Positions 32,982 to 43,695 are shown, counted from the stretch's first letter. The stretch: 64,000 nucleotides of DNA from Companilactobacillus zhachilii (GCF_003606365.2 NZ_CP031933.2:1116001-1180000); one strand, 5' to 3'. Program-made: numbers and translations. The notes: generated from the sequence alone by a model not told the origin.

Positions 32982-34067
32982 ATGACAATTTATAACTTTT
33001 CAGCTGGACCTGCAACGATGCCTGCTGAAGTGATTCAAGAAATTAAAAATGATTTACCTTCATACAAAAATTCAGGCATGAGTGTTATGGAAATCTCTCA
33101 TCGATCCGCTCTGTTTGAAGAGATTTTCCAAAAGGCACAACAAGATATGCGTGACTTATTAAAGATACCTGATAATTATCAAGTGCTCTTTTTCCAAGGT
33201 GGTTGTACATTGCAATTCACTGCGGCTCCACTAAATTTGGCAAATAAATATCATCGGATTGCTTTGCTAGATAGTGGTCATTGGGCAGAACGTGCTGGAG
33301 CAGAAGCCAAACGAGTTGGTGTAAAAGTTGATGTCTTGGATTCTTCTGAAAAGGATCATTATACTAAATTGCCAAGTTTGGAAAAGCTTCAAAAAGATAC
33401 GTATGATTACCTGCATATCACAACTAATAATACCATTGAAGGTACGGCCTATACACAGTTGCCCAATACCGATACGACTGAATTAGTGGGTGATATGTCA
33501 TCCAATTTTATGGGTCAACGTTATGATGTGAAACAATTTGGAGCAATTATGGCCGGAGCACAGAAGAATTTGGGTATTGCCGGATTGACTATTGTAATCG
33601 TTCGCGATGATTTGATTGGAAAAGTACCTAATTTACCAAGTATGCTTGATTATCAGTTGTTTGCAAAAAAGGAATCAATGTTTAATACACCACCAGTTTT
33701 CGCAATTTATGCAGCAGGATTAGTTCTTCAATGGTTAAAAAATCAAGGTGGAATTGATGAAATGGAACATCGTAACCGTCAAAAATCAGGTTTACTATAT
33801 GATTTCTTAGATAATTCAAAATTGTTTGAAGCACCAGTTATTAAAAAAGACCGTTCGTTAACAAATGTTGTCTTTGTGACTGGTAATCCCGAAATTGATC
33901 AACAAGTGGTTAGTCAGGCGGCCGAAAGCGGACTAGTTAATATTAAAGGCCACCGTTTGGTTGGTGGTATGAGAGCTAGTTTGTACAATGCAATGCCCTA
34001 TGAAGGGGTTGAACACTTGGTTGATTTTTTGAAAAATTTTGAAAAAAATTATAGGGGGAAACACTAA
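32982..34067 (+). CDS. serC: phosphoserine aminotransferase
   Basis: A 361-residue class V PLP aminotransferase. It starts TIYNFSAGPATMP and carries the PLP lysine in GAQKNLGIAG (near 195). It converts 3-phosphohydroxypyruvate and glutamate to phosphoserine in the serine pathway. GGAGTGG is seven bases before ATG 32982; an upstream in-frame start at 32937 lies inside the terminator. Its TAA overlaps the serA ATG. The operon is preceded by a serine-rich leader peptide and attenuator. Confidence 0.96.
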   Translation: MTIYNFSAGPATMPAEVIQEIKNDLPSYKNSGMSVMEISHRSALFEEIFQKAQQDMRDLLKIPDNYQVLFFQGGCTLQFTAAPLNLANKYHRIALLDSGHWAERAGAEAKRVGVKVDVLDSSEKDHYTKLPSLEKLQKDTYDYLHITTNNTIEGTAYTQLPNTDTTELVGDMSSNFMGQRYDVKQFGAIMAGAQKNLGIAGLTIVIVRDDLIGKVPNLPSMLDYQLFAKKESMFNTPPVFAIYAAGLVLQWLKNQGGIDEMEHRNRQKSGLLYDFLDNSKLFEAPVIKKDRSLTNVVFVTGNPEIDQQVVSQAAESGLVNIKGHRLVGGMRASLYNAMPYEGVEHLVDFLKNFEKNYRGKH

Positions 34068-35236
34068 TGTATGCAGTTAAAACTTTTAATGCCATTGCTC
34101 AGGCCGGTTTGGATACTTTCACAGAAGACTTTACCATTAATCAAACTGATGAACCGGATGCTTATTTAATCCGGTCGGTCAATCTTTTAAAAGCTGATTT
34201 TCCAGAAAGCTTAAAGACAATTGTTCGTGCTGGTGCAGGTGTTAATAATGTGCCATTAGGACGAGCAACAGAACAGGGAATTGCCGTTTTCAACACTCCT
34301 GGCAGTAATGCTAATGCTGTTAAAGAATTAGTCATTTCACTAATGATTGCGACCGCACGGAATTTATTTGCGGCACATGATTATTCTGATAGACATACTG
34401 AAGCTGATGTTTCTCAACGAACGGAAAAAGATAAAACTAAGTTTAATGGAACTGAACTAGCAGGAAAACGAATCGCTGTAATAGGTTTGGGTAATGTAGG
34501 TTCAATGGTCGCTAATGCAGCTTTAGCTTTAGGGATGAAAGTTATCGGCTATGATCCATACTTATCAGCTAACGCTGCCTGGCGCATCAATAATCGAGTT
34601 AAACGGGTGGATTCTATTAAAAAAGCTGTTAAGGGAGCTGACTTTGTAACTGTTCATGTGCCTAAGAATAATGAAACAATTAATCTCTTAACAACTAAAG
34701 AGATCTCAGAAATGAAAGACGGGGTTGTTTTATTCAATTATTCAAGGATTGGCATTGTCGATAACCAAGCTGTTATTAAGGCCATTCGTAGCCAAAAAAT
34801 CAGTCATTATTGTACGGACTTTGGCGAACCGATTATTGCAGACCATCCCAATATTACTATTACACCCCATATTGGTGGCTCAACTCTAGAGGCAGAATCA
34901 AACGGGGCCATTCAAGGAGCCAATACTGTAATGGATTATTTGGAAAGTGGTGATACAACGAACTGTGTCAATTTGCCAAATATGCAAATACCATTTGAAA
35001 CGGCTTATCGAGTAACCGTAATTCATCAAAATGTTCCCAATATGGTTGGACAAATCAGTACACAAATTGCGACAAGGGGTATCAATATTGAAACGATGTC
35101 TAACGCCGCAAAAGAAAAAATCGCATACACTATTATTGATGTAGACGACTTGCCAGTAGAGAATCAAAGTGCTTTAATAGCAGCGTTAGAAAAGATTAAA
35201 GAAGTTTACCGAGTACGTGTCATTAAACATAAGTAA
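34067..35236 (+). CDS. serA: D-3-phosphoglycerate dehydrogenase
   Basis: A 389-residue short-form SerA. It has the NAD-binding GLGNVGSMVA (about 142-151) and the catalytic HIGGSTLEAE (near 265), with a substrate-binding arginine in NYSRIGI. A C-terminal ACT domain (about 315-389, VPNMVGQISTQIATRGINIE) may sense serine. It oxidises 3-phosphoglycerate to 3-phosphohydroxypyruvate, the first step of serine synthesis. It is translationally coupled to serC. serB is not in the window. Confidence 0.96.
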   Translation: MYAVKTFNAIAQAGLDTFTEDFTINQTDEPDAYLIRSVNLLKADFPESLKTIVRAGAGVNNVPLGRATEQGIAVFNTPGSNANAVKELVISLMIATARNLFAAHDYSDRHTEADVSQRTEKDKTKFNGTELAGKRIAVIGLGNVGSMVANAALALGMKVIGYDPYLSANAAWRINNRVKRVDSIKKAVKGADFVTVHVPKNNETINLLTTKEISEMKDGVVLFNYSRIGIVDNQAVIKAIRSQKISHYCTDFGEPIIADHPNITITPHIGGSTLEAESNGAIQGANTVMDYLESGDTTNCVNLPNMQIPFETAYRVTVIHQNVPNMVGQISTQIATRGINIETMSNAAKEKIAYTIIDVDDLPVENQSALIAALEKIKEVYRVRVIKHK

Positions 35237-35263
35237 ACTTCTTAGAGGTAAAATATTTAACCG

Positions 35264-35340
35264 TTTTGGTTATAGAATCGAATAAAAAAAGCTAGATATT
35301 TTTTCCTGGTAAATCCAGCAAAAACATCTAGCTTTTAATG
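35264..35340. repeat. Repeat family 2, copy 2 (terminator-like hairpin)
   Basis: It starts with the same 20 bases as the copy at 24329 and contains arms AAAAAAAGCTAGAT and ACATCTAGCTTTT. It lies between the convergent serA and lexA genes and probably terminates both. Confidence 0.72.
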
Positions 35341-35349
35341 CGGCACTTA

Positions 35350-35973
35350 TTAAAAAATTTGTGAACGATATAATCCAACAACTTTACCAAGAATTTCGAC
35401 GTTGTCTAAAATAATTGGATCCATTGTATCGTTTTCTGGTTGTAGGCGGTAATGTCCGTTTTCTTGATAGAATCTCTTACATGTAGCTTCGATATCTTCA
35501 GTCATAGCGATAATAATTTCACCGTTATTAGCGAAATTTTGTTCATGAACGATTACGTGGTCGCCATCATAGATTCCCGCGTTGATCATACTTTCTCCAT
35601 GAATCTCTAGCATGAATAATTCGCCAGAATCACGATTCAAGTCAGGTGGAATAGGGAAGTATCCATCAGGATTTCTTTCGGCTGTAATTGGTTGACCAGC
35701 GGCAACGGCACCAAGGATAGGGATTTGCTTTGATTTAATACCAATTGAATTTAAACCAGCACCAGTAAGCTCAATAGCTCGAGGTTTGGTTGGATCACGT
35801 TGGATAAATCCTTTTTTCTCCAGACGAGATAGGTGACCATGAACCGTTGACGTTGAAGACAAATCTACAGCTTCGCAGATTTCCCTAACAGTTGGCGGAT
35901 ATCCATGTTCATCTAAATAATCATAAATGCATTGTAAAATTTGTGACTGTTTAGAGCCTTCAGCTTTTGACAT
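35350..35973 (-). CDS. lexA: LexA repressor
   Basis: A 207-residue SOS repressor. The N-terminal winged HTH ([20 protein letters not shown]) binds DNA. The cleavage site AG lies in GAVAAGQPI (about 91), and the protease dyad serine is in HGESMINAG with a lysine in CKRF. RecA filaments trigger self-cleavage and SOS induction. GAGGTG precedes ATG. A LexA box lies in the divergent region, so it is probably autoregulated. Confidence 0.97.
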   Translation of the reverse strand: MSKAEGSKQSQILQCIYDYLDEHGYPPTVREICEAVDLSSTSTVHGHLSRLEKKGFIQRDPTKPRAIELTGAGLNSIGIKSKQIPILGAVAAGQPITAERNPDGYFPIPPDLNRDSGELFMLEIHGESMINAGIYDGDHVIVHEQNFANNGEIIIAMTEDIEATCKRFYQENGHYRLQPENDTMDPIILDNVEILGKVVGLYRSQIF

Positions 35974-36030
35974 TAGAACACCTCATTGTTAATATCTTAA
36001 ATAGATTGTATCAAAATTTGAATACAGTTT

Positions 36031-36044
36031 CAAACAAGTGTTCG
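36031..36044. promoter_or_regulatory. LexA box (SOS box)
   Basis: CAAACAAGTGTTCG, whose complement CGAACACTTGTTTG fits the Gram-positive CGAAC-N4-GTTYG consensus. It lies 58 bases before lexA and 25 bases before the 36069 gene. Confidence 0.8.
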
Positions 36045-36068
36045 ATTGTATCGAGGGGAATTGAAATA

Positions 36069-36311
36069 ATGAACGAACAAGACGAATTGCTCAAGAAGAT
36101 TAATGAGTTAGCTCATAAGGCTAAAGCAGGTACTATTACTAAAGAAGAGGAAGATCAACAAGCACAATTACGTAAGGAATACTTGAAGAACTTCCGAGCA
36201 GCATTTAAGTCACAAATTGAGATGTTGCAAGTGTATGATAAAGAAGGAAATGAAGTCACTCCTGAAAAAGTTCGAGAAATTCAACGCAAAAAGGGATTAC
36301 GTGACGATTAG
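36069..36311 (+). CDS. DUF896 family protein (YnzC-like)
   Basis: An 80-residue, highly charged cytosolic protein with the family pattern of an N-terminal helical hairpin (INELAHKAKAGTITKEEEDQQAQLR) and EVTPEKVREIQRKKGLRDD at the end. CGAGGGGA precedes ATG 36069. In Bacillus, relatives lie in the lexA-yneA region and are SOS-induced. The LexA box just upstream suggests the same here. Molecular function unknown. Confidence 0.88.
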   Translation: MNEQDELLKKINELAHKAKAGTITKEEEDQQAQLRKEYLKNFRAAFKSQIEMLQVYDKEGNEVTPEKVREIQRKKGLRDD

Positions 36312-36373
36312 ACTTTCAATTAGCTAATTTTTTTTGTAATATTAATAGGTATATGGAAAGGGTGAGAACATAA

Positions 36374-36595
36374 ATGGGTACAACAATCGTCGTTGGTGTT
36401 ATAGCTTTGTTGGTTGGTTTAGTCGGCGGTTTCTTCGCTGCCAGATGGTACATGAAGAAATACTTCCAAGACAATCCACCAATCAGTGCTGATATGATCA
36501 GACAAATGATGGCACAAATGGGCCAAAAGCCTTCACAAAAGAAGCTAAATCAATTAATGAATACTATGAAGAATTCACAAAAGAATAACAAATAG
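36374..36595 (+). CDS. YneF family membrane protein (UPF0154)
   Basis: A 73-residue protein with one N-terminal transmembrane helix (about 4-24, VVGVIALLVGLVGGFFAARW) and a short cytosolic tail containing NPPISADMIRQMMAQMGQKPS, the family signature. In Firmicutes it stands near lexA and the YneA-type genes. AAAGGGTGAG lies upstream of the ATG. Function unknown; it may be linked to cell division control. Confidence 0.9.
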   Translation: MGTTIVVGVIALLVGLVGGFFAARWYMKKYFQDNPPISADMIRQMMAQMGQKPSQKKLNQLMNTMKNSQKNNK

Positions 36596-36601
36596 TCAGG
36601 T

Positions 36602-36649
36602 CCAATAAGCGATATGCATATTTTTATATGTGTACCGCTTATTTTTTTA
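36602..36649 (+). terminator. terminator after the YneF gene
   Basis: AATAAGCG pairs with CGCTTATT over a loop that itself forms a small ATATG-CATAT stem, and TTTTTTT follows. Confidence 0.85.
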
Positions 36650-36672
36650 TCCCAAAAAATAAATCTTTAGCT

Positions 36673-36737
36673 AAACACGAACTATTAATATTTTTATAAT
36701 TATTAAATACAAAATGTAAACGATAAATACGAACAAT
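36673..36737 (+). promoter_or_regulatory. two candidate PurR boxes before purE
   Basis: AAACACGAACTAT (36673-36685) and AAATACGAACAAT (36725-36737) match the PurBox AWWWCCGAACWWT at 11 and 12 of 13 positions, 52 bases apart. A TAAAAT -10 candidate lies at 36755-36760. Confidence 0.6.
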
Positions 36738-36834
36738 AGGTAAAAATAATTGATTAAAATGCGTATTTAGCATTGAAAGTATTTTCAATCCCTGATAAAC
36801 TTTGAATACCAAAGCGAGAAAGGTGGAAAAAGGA

Positions 36835-37317
36835 ATGCACGACGTAGCAATAGTTATGGGATCAATTTCTGACTTAAAGGTGATGCAAAACACACTTGAT
36901 GTTTTGACACAACTGGGAGTTAGTTTTGAAACAAAAGTGATTTCGGCGCACCGGATGCCACATGAGATGTTAGATTTTGCTAACCAAGCTCATGAAAATT
37001 ATCGAGTTATCATAGCTGGAGCTGGAGGTGCAGCTCATTTACCAGGAATGATTGCCTCTTCAACTAGTCTGCCAGTAATTGGTGTACCAGTTCCTTCGAA
37101 ATACTTAAAAGGTATGGACTCATTGTTATCAATTGTCCAAATGCCAGCTGGCGTACCAGTTGCAACAGTTTCCATTGGTGAAGCAGGAGCCAAGAATGCT
37201 GCCATTCTAGCAACGAAAATTTGTGCATTAACTAATCAAACATATCAAAAGAATTTATCAGATTACGTTCAAGCAATGCATGATAAATCCGTAGAAAGTG
37301 GGGCAAACCTTGGATAA
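36835..37317 (+). CDS. purE: N5-carboxyaminoimidazole ribonucleotide mutase
   Basis: A 160-residue class I PurE with VAIVMGSISDL at the start, the substrate serine and the catalytic histidine in SAHRMP. It converts N5-CAIR to CAIR and partners PurK, encoded next. ATG 36835 follows AAAGGTGG. The start of the next gene overlaps its end by a few bases, showing a coupled operon. Two PurR boxes precede it. This is the first gene of the pur run. Confidence 0.96.
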   Translation: MHDVAIVMGSISDLKVMQNTLDVLTQLGVSFETKVISAHRMPHEMLDFANQAHENYRVIIAGAGGAAHLPGMIASSTSLPVIGVPVPSKYLKGMDSLLSIVQMPAGVPVATVSIGEAGAKNAAILATKICALTNQTYQKNLSDYVQAMHDKSVESGANLG

Positions 37318-38440
37318 GACATTATTACCAGGAGCAACTATTGGCATTATCGGTGGCGGTCAATTGGGTCAGATGATGTCATTTTCAGCCAAAGAAATGG
37401 GATATAAGGTAATCATTTTAGATCCACAGCCAAATTGCCCAGCGGCTCAAGTTTCAGATGGTCAAATCGTGGCTGACTATGATGATTTGGATAAATTGAT
37501 TGAATTAGCCAAGGCTTGCGATGTATTGACTTATGAATTTGAAAATGTCGATGCCAAAGCCATCAATGAAGTAAAAAAATACACTCAAGTACCTCAAGGA
37601 ACTAAGGCATTGAGTGTTACCCAAAATCGTGTATCCGAAAAAGAATTTATTGAAACTAGTGGCTTTAAAGTAGTGCCACATTTACTGATTGAAAATATTT
37701 TTGAATATCATCGTGGTGTTGAGAAACTTCAAACTCCAGTTATTTTAAAAACTATCCGTGGTGGTTATGATGGCAAAGGCCAGATTTTGATTGATGATCC
37801 AGAAAAAGTCTGCTACGCCGATATTGAAGCCTTACTCATGCAAGGTCCTTGTATGTTAGAGAAGAAAATCAATTTGAAGAAGGAAGTCTCAGTAGTTGTT
37901 TCGGCAAATAGTCGCGGTGAAACTTCGATTTTTCCAGTAATTGAAAATGTTCATCGTCACAATATTTTACATTTGAGTACTTGTCCCGCTGATATCAGTG
38001 AAGCTGTTGAACAACATATCTATCAAGTTGGAGAAGGGTTAGCTAAAAAACTTGAACTTGTTGGAACAATGTGTATTGAATTTTTCGTATCTAGTAATGA
38101 CGAGGTATTTGTAAATGAAATTGCGCCACGTCCTCATAATTCAGGTCATTTAACAATTGAAGCATGTAACATCTCGCAGTTTGATGCCCATATCCGCGGT
38201 GTTTGTAATTTAGCAATGCCCAAAATTGAACTATTACAGCCAGCAGCAATGGTTAATTTACTTGGTCAACATTTAGAGAATGCTAAAGCTGAATTAGTTA
38301 AGCATCCAGAATGGCATTTCCACGATTATGGTAAAGAAGCTGTGAAGGATAACCGCAAGATGGGACATATTACAATTTTGAGTTCTGATCTACAAGCTAC
38401 AAAAGAAGCTATCGAAAATAATTCAATTTGGGATGTGTAA
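37310..38440 (+). CDS. purK: N5-carboxyaminoimidazole ribonucleotide synthase
   Basis: A 376-residue ATP-grasp enzyme with GATIGIIGGGQLGQMM near the start. It uses ATP and bicarbonate to carboxylate AIR. I chose TTG 37310, whose N-terminus (DKTLLPGATIGI) fits the family, over GTG 37298, which would add four residues. Both are weakly supported by AAAGTGGGG upstream. ATP-grasp elements appear as RPHNSGHLTIEAC near the C-terminus. It directly abuts purC. Confidence 0.93.
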   Translation: MDKTLLPGATIGIIGGGQLGQMMSFSAKEMGYKVIILDPQPNCPAAQVSDGQIVADYDDLDKLIELAKACDVLTYEFENVDAKAINEVKKYTQVPQGTKALSVTQNRVSEKEFIETSGFKVVPHLLIENIFEYHRGVEKLQTPVILKTIRGGYDGKGQILIDDPEKVCYADIEALLMQGPCMLEKKINLKKEVSVVVSANSRGETSIFPVIENVHRHNILHLSTCPADISEAVEQHIYQVGEGLAKKLELVGTMCIEFFVSSNDEVFVNEIAPRPHNSGHLTIEACNISQFDAHIRGVCNLAMPKIELLQPAAMVNLLGQHLENAKAELVKHPEWHFHDYGKEAVKDNRKMGHITILSSDLQATKEAIENNSIWDV

Positions 38441-39151
38441 ATGATGACAGAAAATAATTTACTTTATACCGGAAAAGCCAAGAATGTTTATCAAGCTGAC
38501 AATGATGACGAAGTGTTAATCGTTTATAAAGATCAAGCGACTGCTTTAAATGGTAAGAAAAAAGAAATCTTACCGGGAAAAGGTGTACTAGATTGTCAGA
38601 TTTCTCAGTTAGTTTTTAATTACTTAATTGAAAATGGTATTAGAACTCATTTAGTTAAAAACCTTTCTGATCATGAACAGTTAGTTAAGAAAACTCAAGT
38701 ATTTCCATTGGAAGTCGTTTTAAGAAATATTACTTCTGGTTCGCTCGTACGTAAGTTTGGTATTGAAGAAGGTCAAAGATTAACTGACCCAATCATTGAA
38801 TTTTATTACAAGAGCGATGCTTTAGATGATCCAGTTATCAACGAATCACAGATTCATGCGTTAAAGATTGCTGATAAAGCTGAAATTGAATATATCAAAG
38901 AAGAAACCTTGAAAATTAACCAATTATTGATTCCATTTTTTGAAAAAGCCGATTTTGATTTAGTTGATTTTAAATTGGAATTTGGTGAATACAACAATGA
39001 AATTATTTTGGTTGATGAATTTTCGCCCGATAATTGTCGCTTATGGAATAAGTCAGACCATCATTCAATGGATAAAGATGTCTTTCGTAAGCATGAAGGC
39101 GATTTAGTTCAAACATATCAATCAGTCTTACAACGACTACAAGATAAATAG
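38441..39151 (+). CDS. purC: SAICAR synthetase
   Basis: A 236-residue enzyme that joins CAIR and aspartate with ATP. It shows the family N-terminus LLYTGKAKNVYQ and the signature PLEVVLRNITSGSL. It starts in the base after the purK stop; ATG 38441 and ATG 38444 are both possible. In pur operons the gene order purK-purC-purS is common in Firmicutes, as found here. Confidence 0.96.
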   Translation: MMTENNLLYTGKAKNVYQADNDDEVLIVYKDQATALNGKKKEILPGKGVLDCQISQLVFNYLIENGIRTHLVKNLSDHEQLVKKTQVFPLEVVLRNITSGSLVRKFGIEEGQRLTDPIIEFYYKSDALDDPVINESQIHALKIADKAEIEYIKEETLKINQLLIPFFEKADFDLVDFKLEFGEYNNEIILVDEFSPDNCRLWNKSDHHSMDKDVFRKHEGDLVQTYQSVLQRLQDK

Positions 39152-39160
39152 GAGAGAATT

Positions 39161-39409
39161 ATGAAATTAGTTAAAGTTTATGTCACTCTAAAAAAATCCG
39201 TCCTTGACGCTCAAGGTGAAGCCATCAAATCAGCAATTCATTCTATGGGTTACAACCAAGTTTCTGATGTTCACATGGGTAAATATTTTGAATTGAATTT
39301 TGCGGATGACTACGCTGACTTGGAAAAAGAAGTTGACGCTATCTGTGACGATCTTTTAGCCAATCCCAACATTGAAACTTATCGTTACGAAATTACGGAG
39401 GCAGAATAA
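39161..39409 (+). CDS. purS: FGAM synthase subunit PurS
   Basis: An 82-residue protein with [19 protein letters not shown], characteristic of PurS. It bridges PurQ and the small form of PurL in the three-part phosphoribosylformylglycinamidine synthase. GGAGAG precedes the ATG; its last base overlaps the purQ ATG. Confidence 0.96.
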   Translation: MKLVKVYVTLKKSVLDAQGEAIKSAIHSMGYNQVSDVHMGKYFELNFADDYADLEKEVDAICDDLLANPNIETYRYEITEAE

Positions 39410-40083
39410 TGAAGTTTGCCGTAATTAATTTTCCGGGTTCAAACTGTGATATGGACCTTTATTACGCCATTCGCGATGGAATTAAGCAACCGGTTGAACT
39501 AGTTGACTATCGAGCTACTAGTCTTGAAGGTTTTGACGGTGTTCTAATTCCGGGTGGATTCTCTTATGGCGATTATTTAAGAAGTGGGGCAATTGCTGCT
39601 CAAGCACCAATTGTGAAGGAAATAATTCGTCTGGCAAATGAGGGCAAACTTGTTTTGGGAATTTGTAATGGTTTCCAAATTTTGACGGAACTTGGTTTGT
39701 TGCCAGGAGCTTTGATTAGAAACGAAAAAAGTCGGTTTATCTGTGAGACGGTTGAGCTTGAAGTTGTAAATAATGAGACGATTTTTACTAGCGACTATCA
39801 GGCAAAAGAAACTATCAATATTCCAGTTGCCCACGGTGAAGGTCGTTATTACTGTGATGAAGCTACTTTGAAAGACCTACAAGCTAATGGACAAATTGCC
39901 TTTAAATACTTGGATAACATCAACGGTAGCGTGGACCACATTGCCGGCGTTATGAATAAACAAAAAAATGTCTTAGGTATGATGCCCCATCCAGAACGAG
40001 CAATTGAAAAAATTCTCGGTTCCGATGATGGTCTAAAGTTGTTCCAATCAATAATCAATTATCAGGTAAGGGTGAATAATTAA
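39409..40083 (+). CDS. purQ: FGAM synthase glutaminase subunit PurQ
   Basis: A 224-residue class I glutamine amidotransferase with the nucleophile cysteine in [11 protein letters not shown] (near 86) and HPERA (near 194) of the catalytic triad. It releases ammonia from glutamine for PurL. The start overlaps the purS stop by one base and its own stop overlaps the purL ATG. Confidence 0.97.
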   Translation: MKFAVINFPGSNCDMDLYYAIRDGIKQPVELVDYRATSLEGFDGVLIPGGFSYGDYLRSGAIAAQAPIVKEIIRLANEGKLVLGICNGFQILTELGLLPGALIRNEKSRFICETVELEVVNNETIFTSDYQAKETINIPVAHGEGRYYCDEATLKDLQANGQIAFKYLDNINGSVDHIAGVMNKQKNVLGMMPHPERAIEKILGSDDGLKLFQSIINYQVRVNN

Positions 40084-42293
40084 TGACTGAACCAACGCCA
40101 AAACAAATTAAAGATGAAAAGTTATATCAACAATGGGGATTAACTGATTGGGAATATGAATTGATCAGTGCCAAAATCTTGAAACGCTTGCCTAACTACA
40201 CTGAAACTGGTCTTTATTCGGTTATGTGGAGTGAACATTGTTCATATAAGAATTCAAAAAAAGTTCTTCGAAAAATGCCAAATAAAAGTGATCGTGTGAT
40301 TGCAGGACCTGGTGAAGATGCCGGTATTTTAGATATTGGTGATAATCAAGCCGTTGTTTTCAAAGCTGAAAGTCACAACCATCCTTCAGCGGTTGAACCT
40401 TACCAGGGTGCAGCAACCGGTGTTGGTGGAATTATCCGTGATATTTTTTCAATGGGCGCCCAACCAATCGCCTTATTGAATAGTTTAAAATTTGGTCCTG
40501 TTAACAATGGTCAGACTAAACATCTAGTTAACGAAGTCGTTGCTGGTATCGGTGGTTATGGTAACTGTATTGGTTTACCAACCGTTGGTGGTGAGATTTC
40601 TTTTGAAGATTGCTATGAACACAATCCACTAGTTAACGCGATGTGTGTTGGTTTATTAAATAACACTGATTTTAAACATGGTACAGCTAGTGGTGACAAA
40701 AATCTGATCGTTTACGTTGGAGCCAAAACCGGTCGTGACGGAATTCACGGGGCAACTTTTGCTTCAGATGAATTTACAGATACGAAGAATAAGCAACGTT
40801 CCGCCGTTCAAGTTGGTAATCCTTTCATTGAAAAATTACTTATGGATGCCTGCGTGGAAATTATTGAAAAGCATTCTGATTGGATTTTGGGAATCCAAGA
40901 CATGGGTGCAGCTGGACTAGTTTCTTCTACAGCCGAAATGGCTTCAAAAGCAGGTTCCGGTTTGATTCTAAACTTGGATAAAGTTCCTCAACGTGAAACA
41001 GCAATGTCTGCTTATGAAATGATGCTATCAGAATCACAAGAAAGAATGGTTCTCTGTGTTAAGCCTGAATTTGTAGAGGATGTTCTAGCGTTCTTTGAAA
41101 ACTATGAATTAGATGCCGTTGTAATTGGGCAAGTAACTAATGACAAACAATACAAGATTTATCATCTGGGTGAATTAGTTACCGATATTCCAGTCGACAG
41201 TTTGACAGAAGACGTGCCGGAATATGACCGCCAAGAAATTCAACCTCAACGCATGATTGACGATAAGGATTATCAATTTGTACCTGAAATCAATTCACTA
41301 GCAACAACTTGGCTTGAAATGTTGCAACGACCAAACATTGCTAGTAAGAAACATTTCTATCAAACATATGATTCTCAAGTTCGAGCTAATACTTTAGTTC
41401 GTCCGGGAAGTGATGCTGGTGTTGTAAGGATTCGTGGTACAAAGAAGGCCATCGCGATGACTAACGATAGTAACTCCAAGTATGTTTACTTGAACCCATA
41501 TGTTGGTGGACAAATTACTGTGATGGAAGCAGCCAGAAATATTGTTGCTAGCGGTGGTGAACCTATTGGTATTACTGACTGTTTGAATTACGGTAATCCT
41601 GAAAATCCAGAAGCTTTCTGGGAACTAGATAAGAGTGTTGAGGGAATTGCTAGTGCCTGTGAAAAAATCAATACACCAGTAATTTCCGGAAATGTGTCAC
41701 TTTACAACGAATATAACGATGTAGCTATTTATCCTAGTCCAATGGTCGGTATGGTTGGCTTGATCAGTGATATTGAAAATGTTACGACAAGTGCTTTTAA
41801 AGCTACTGGAGATTTGATTTATGTCGTTGGTCAAACTCAAGATGATTTTAATGGCTCTGAATTACAAATGGCTCAACTCGGTCAATTAAAGGGCGATTTA
41901 CGTAATTTAGATTTAGATCAAGAAAAACTTCATCAAGATTTGATCAGACAAGCAATTAGTCAAAAGTTAGTTAAAAGTTGTCACGATTTATCTGAAGGTG
42001 GCTTAGCAGTTGCTCTGTCAGAATCTGCCTTTGATAATGAGCTTGGTTTTGATATTAAAACTAGCTTAACAACTGCACAGATGTTTTCTGAAACACAATC
42101 TCGCTTCTTAGTTTCAATTGCACCAAATAAACAAGCTGAATTTGAAGAACTAATGGCAACAGATTTTGAATATCTTGGAACAGTAACTGCCGCACCTAAA
42201 TTTACTATAACAACAGTTAATGAAACTGTAACCATTGATGGTGTAGAAGCAGCGAAGAGTTGGAAGGAGGGCATGGCGTGCCTAATGAAGTAA
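40083..42293 (+). CDS. purL: FGAM synthase subunit PurL (small form)
   Basis: A 736-residue protein, the length of the small PurL that needs PurS and PurQ, rather than the 1300-residue Gram-negative form. It contains the early [13 protein letters not shown] and [16 protein letters not shown], then [14 protein letters not shown], and a duplicated AIR-synthase-like fold. It converts FGAR to FGAM with ATP and ammonia. Its 3' end overlaps the purF ribosome binding site and start. Confidence 0.97.
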   Translation: MTEPTPKQIKDEKLYQQWGLTDWEYELISAKILKRLPNYTETGLYSVMWSEHCSYKNSKKVLRKMPNKSDRVIAGPGEDAGILDIGDNQAVVFKAESHNHPSAVEPYQGAATGVGGIIRDIFSMGAQPIALLNSLKFGPVNNGQTKHLVNEVVAGIGGYGNCIGLPTVGGEISFEDCYEHNPLVNAMCVGLLNNTDFKHGTASGDKNLIVYVGAKTGRDGIHGATFASDEFTDTKNKQRSAVQVGNPFIEKLLMDACVEIIEKHSDWILGIQDMGAAGLVSSTAEMASKAGSGLILNLDKVPQRETAMSAYEMMLSESQERMVLCVKPEFVEDVLAFFENYELDAVVIGQVTNDKQYKIYHLGELVTDIPVDSLTEDVPEYDRQEIQPQRMIDDKDYQFVPEINSLATTWLEMLQRPNIASKKHFYQTYDSQVRANTLVRPGSDAGVVRIRGTKKAIAMTNDSNSKYVYLNPYVGGQITVMEAARNIVASGGEPIGITDCLNYGNPENPEAFWELDKSVEGIASACEKINTPVISGNVSLYNEYNDVAIYPSPMVGMVGLISDIENVTTSAFKATGDLIYVVGQTQDDFNGSELQMAQLGQLKGDLRNLDLDQEKLHQDLIRQAISQKLVKSCHDLSEGGLAVALSESAFDNELGFDIKTSLTTAQMFSETQSRFLVSIAPNKQAEFEELMATDFEYLGTVTAAPKFTITTVNETVTIDGVEAAKSWKEGMACLMK

Positions 42294-43684
42294 GAAGTTT
42301 GAATGAGGAATGTGGTGTCTTTGGTGTTTGGGGAGCTGAAAATGCTAATTATTTAACGTATTTAGGACTCCATAGTTTACAACACCGTGGTCAAGAGGGT
42401 GCCGGAATCGTTGCTAATGATCGTCAAAAGCTACGAGCATATCGTAATCTGGGCTTGTTGACACAAGTTTTTTCAAAGCCAGAGTATTTGAATGCTTTGG
42501 TTGGTGATACAGCAATTGGTCACGTGCGGTATTCAACTGCTGGTGAGAACAAAATTGAAAATGTACAACCTTTGTTGTTTGATTTTACCGATAGTCAAAT
42601 AGCTTTAGCTCACAACGGTAATTTGACAAATGCCATCACTTTGAAAAAAGAACTAGAAGAAAAAGGTCATATTTTTAAATCAAGTTCTGATTCAGAAGTA
42701 TTGGTGCATTTGATAAAAGTTTCTAATGCACCGACATTACACGAAAAAATTGTCGAAGCTTTGAATAAAATTCAAGGTGGATTTGCTTACTTACTTATGA
42801 CTAAGAATGAAATGATTGTTGCACTGGATTCTCATGGGTTCCGTCCGCTTTCAATTGGTCAATTAGATAACGGTGCCTATGTTGTTGCCAGTGAAACTTG
42901 TGCGCTAGACGCTGTGGGTGCCAAGTTAGTTCACAATGTACAACCAGGTGAATTAATTACGATCAATGATGAAGGGATGAAGGTTGATACTTGGACAACT
43001 GATACAACGTTAGCCATTTGTTCAATGGAATTCATCTACTTTGCACGTCCTGATTCCGATATATTGGGCGTAAATGTTCATTCAGCTCGTAAGCGCATGG
43101 GTGCTAATTTGGCTAAAGAATATCCAGCGCCAGGTGATATTGTTGTCGGTGTACCAAATTCTTCATTGTCGGCCGCAAGTGGTTACGCAGAAGCAAGTGG
43201 CTTACCTTATGAAATGGGTTTGATCAAGAACCAATATATGGGACGTGAATTTATCCAACCAACTAAGGAGCTCCGTGAAAAGAGTGTTCGTCAAAAATTA
43301 GCCGCTGTTAAAGGGGTAGTTAATGGTAAACGAGTTATTTTAGTTGATGATTCAATCGTTCGAGGTACAACTTGTGCTTATATTGTGCAACTGTTAAAAG
43401 ATGCTGGAGCAACTGAAGTTCATTTGCGAATTGCTTCACCAAGATTCATGCATCCATGTTTTTATGGAATCGATATTCAAGAAAAAAGCGAGCTGATTGC
43501 TGCCCACAAGTCAATTCCTGAAATGAATCAAATGTTTGGTTCAGATTCACTTGAATTCTTGAGTGAGGACGGCTTGATCGATGCGATTGGTCTAGATTCA
43601 GACGCACCATATTCAGGTTTGGATATGTCATATTTTAATGGTGACTATCCAACTTATCTTTATGATTATGAGTCCAAAAAATAA
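42278..43684 (+). CDS. purF: amidophosphoribosyltransferase
   Basis: A 468-residue Ntn-amidotransferase that makes phosphoribosylamine from PRPP and glutamine, the committed step. GTG 42278 follows AAGGAGG by seven bases; upstream frames overlap it. An 11-residue propeptide precedes the nucleophile in [11 protein letters not shown], so Cys12 becomes the N-terminus. The PRPP motif [13 protein letters not shown] is intact. Two cysteines ([16 protein letters not shown]) match the first two iron-sulfur ligands of Bacillus PurF, but the C-terminal pair seen there is absent. Confidence 0.95.
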   Translation: MPNEVRSLNEECGVFGVWGAENANYLTYLGLHSLQHRGQEGAGIVANDRQKLRAYRNLGLLTQVFSKPEYLNALVGDTAIGHVRYSTAGENKIENVQPLLFDFTDSQIALAHNGNLTNAITLKKELEEKGHIFKSSSDSEVLVHLIKVSNAPTLHEKIVEALNKIQGGFAYLLMTKNEMIVALDSHGFRPLSIGQLDNGAYVVASETCALDAVGAKLVHNVQPGELITINDEGMKVDTWTTDTTLAICSMEFIYFARPDSDILGVNVHSARKRMGANLAKEYPAPGDIVVGVPNSSLSAASGYAEASGLPYEMGLIKNQYMGREFIQPTKELREKSVRQKLAAVKGVVNGKRVILVDDSIVRGTTCAYIVQLLKDAGATEVHLRIASPRFMHPCFYGIDIQEKSELIAAHKSIPEMNQMFGSDSLEFLSEDGLIDAIGLDSDAPYSGLDMSYFNGDYPTYLYDYESKK

Positions 43685-43695
43685 GGAGGCACTTA

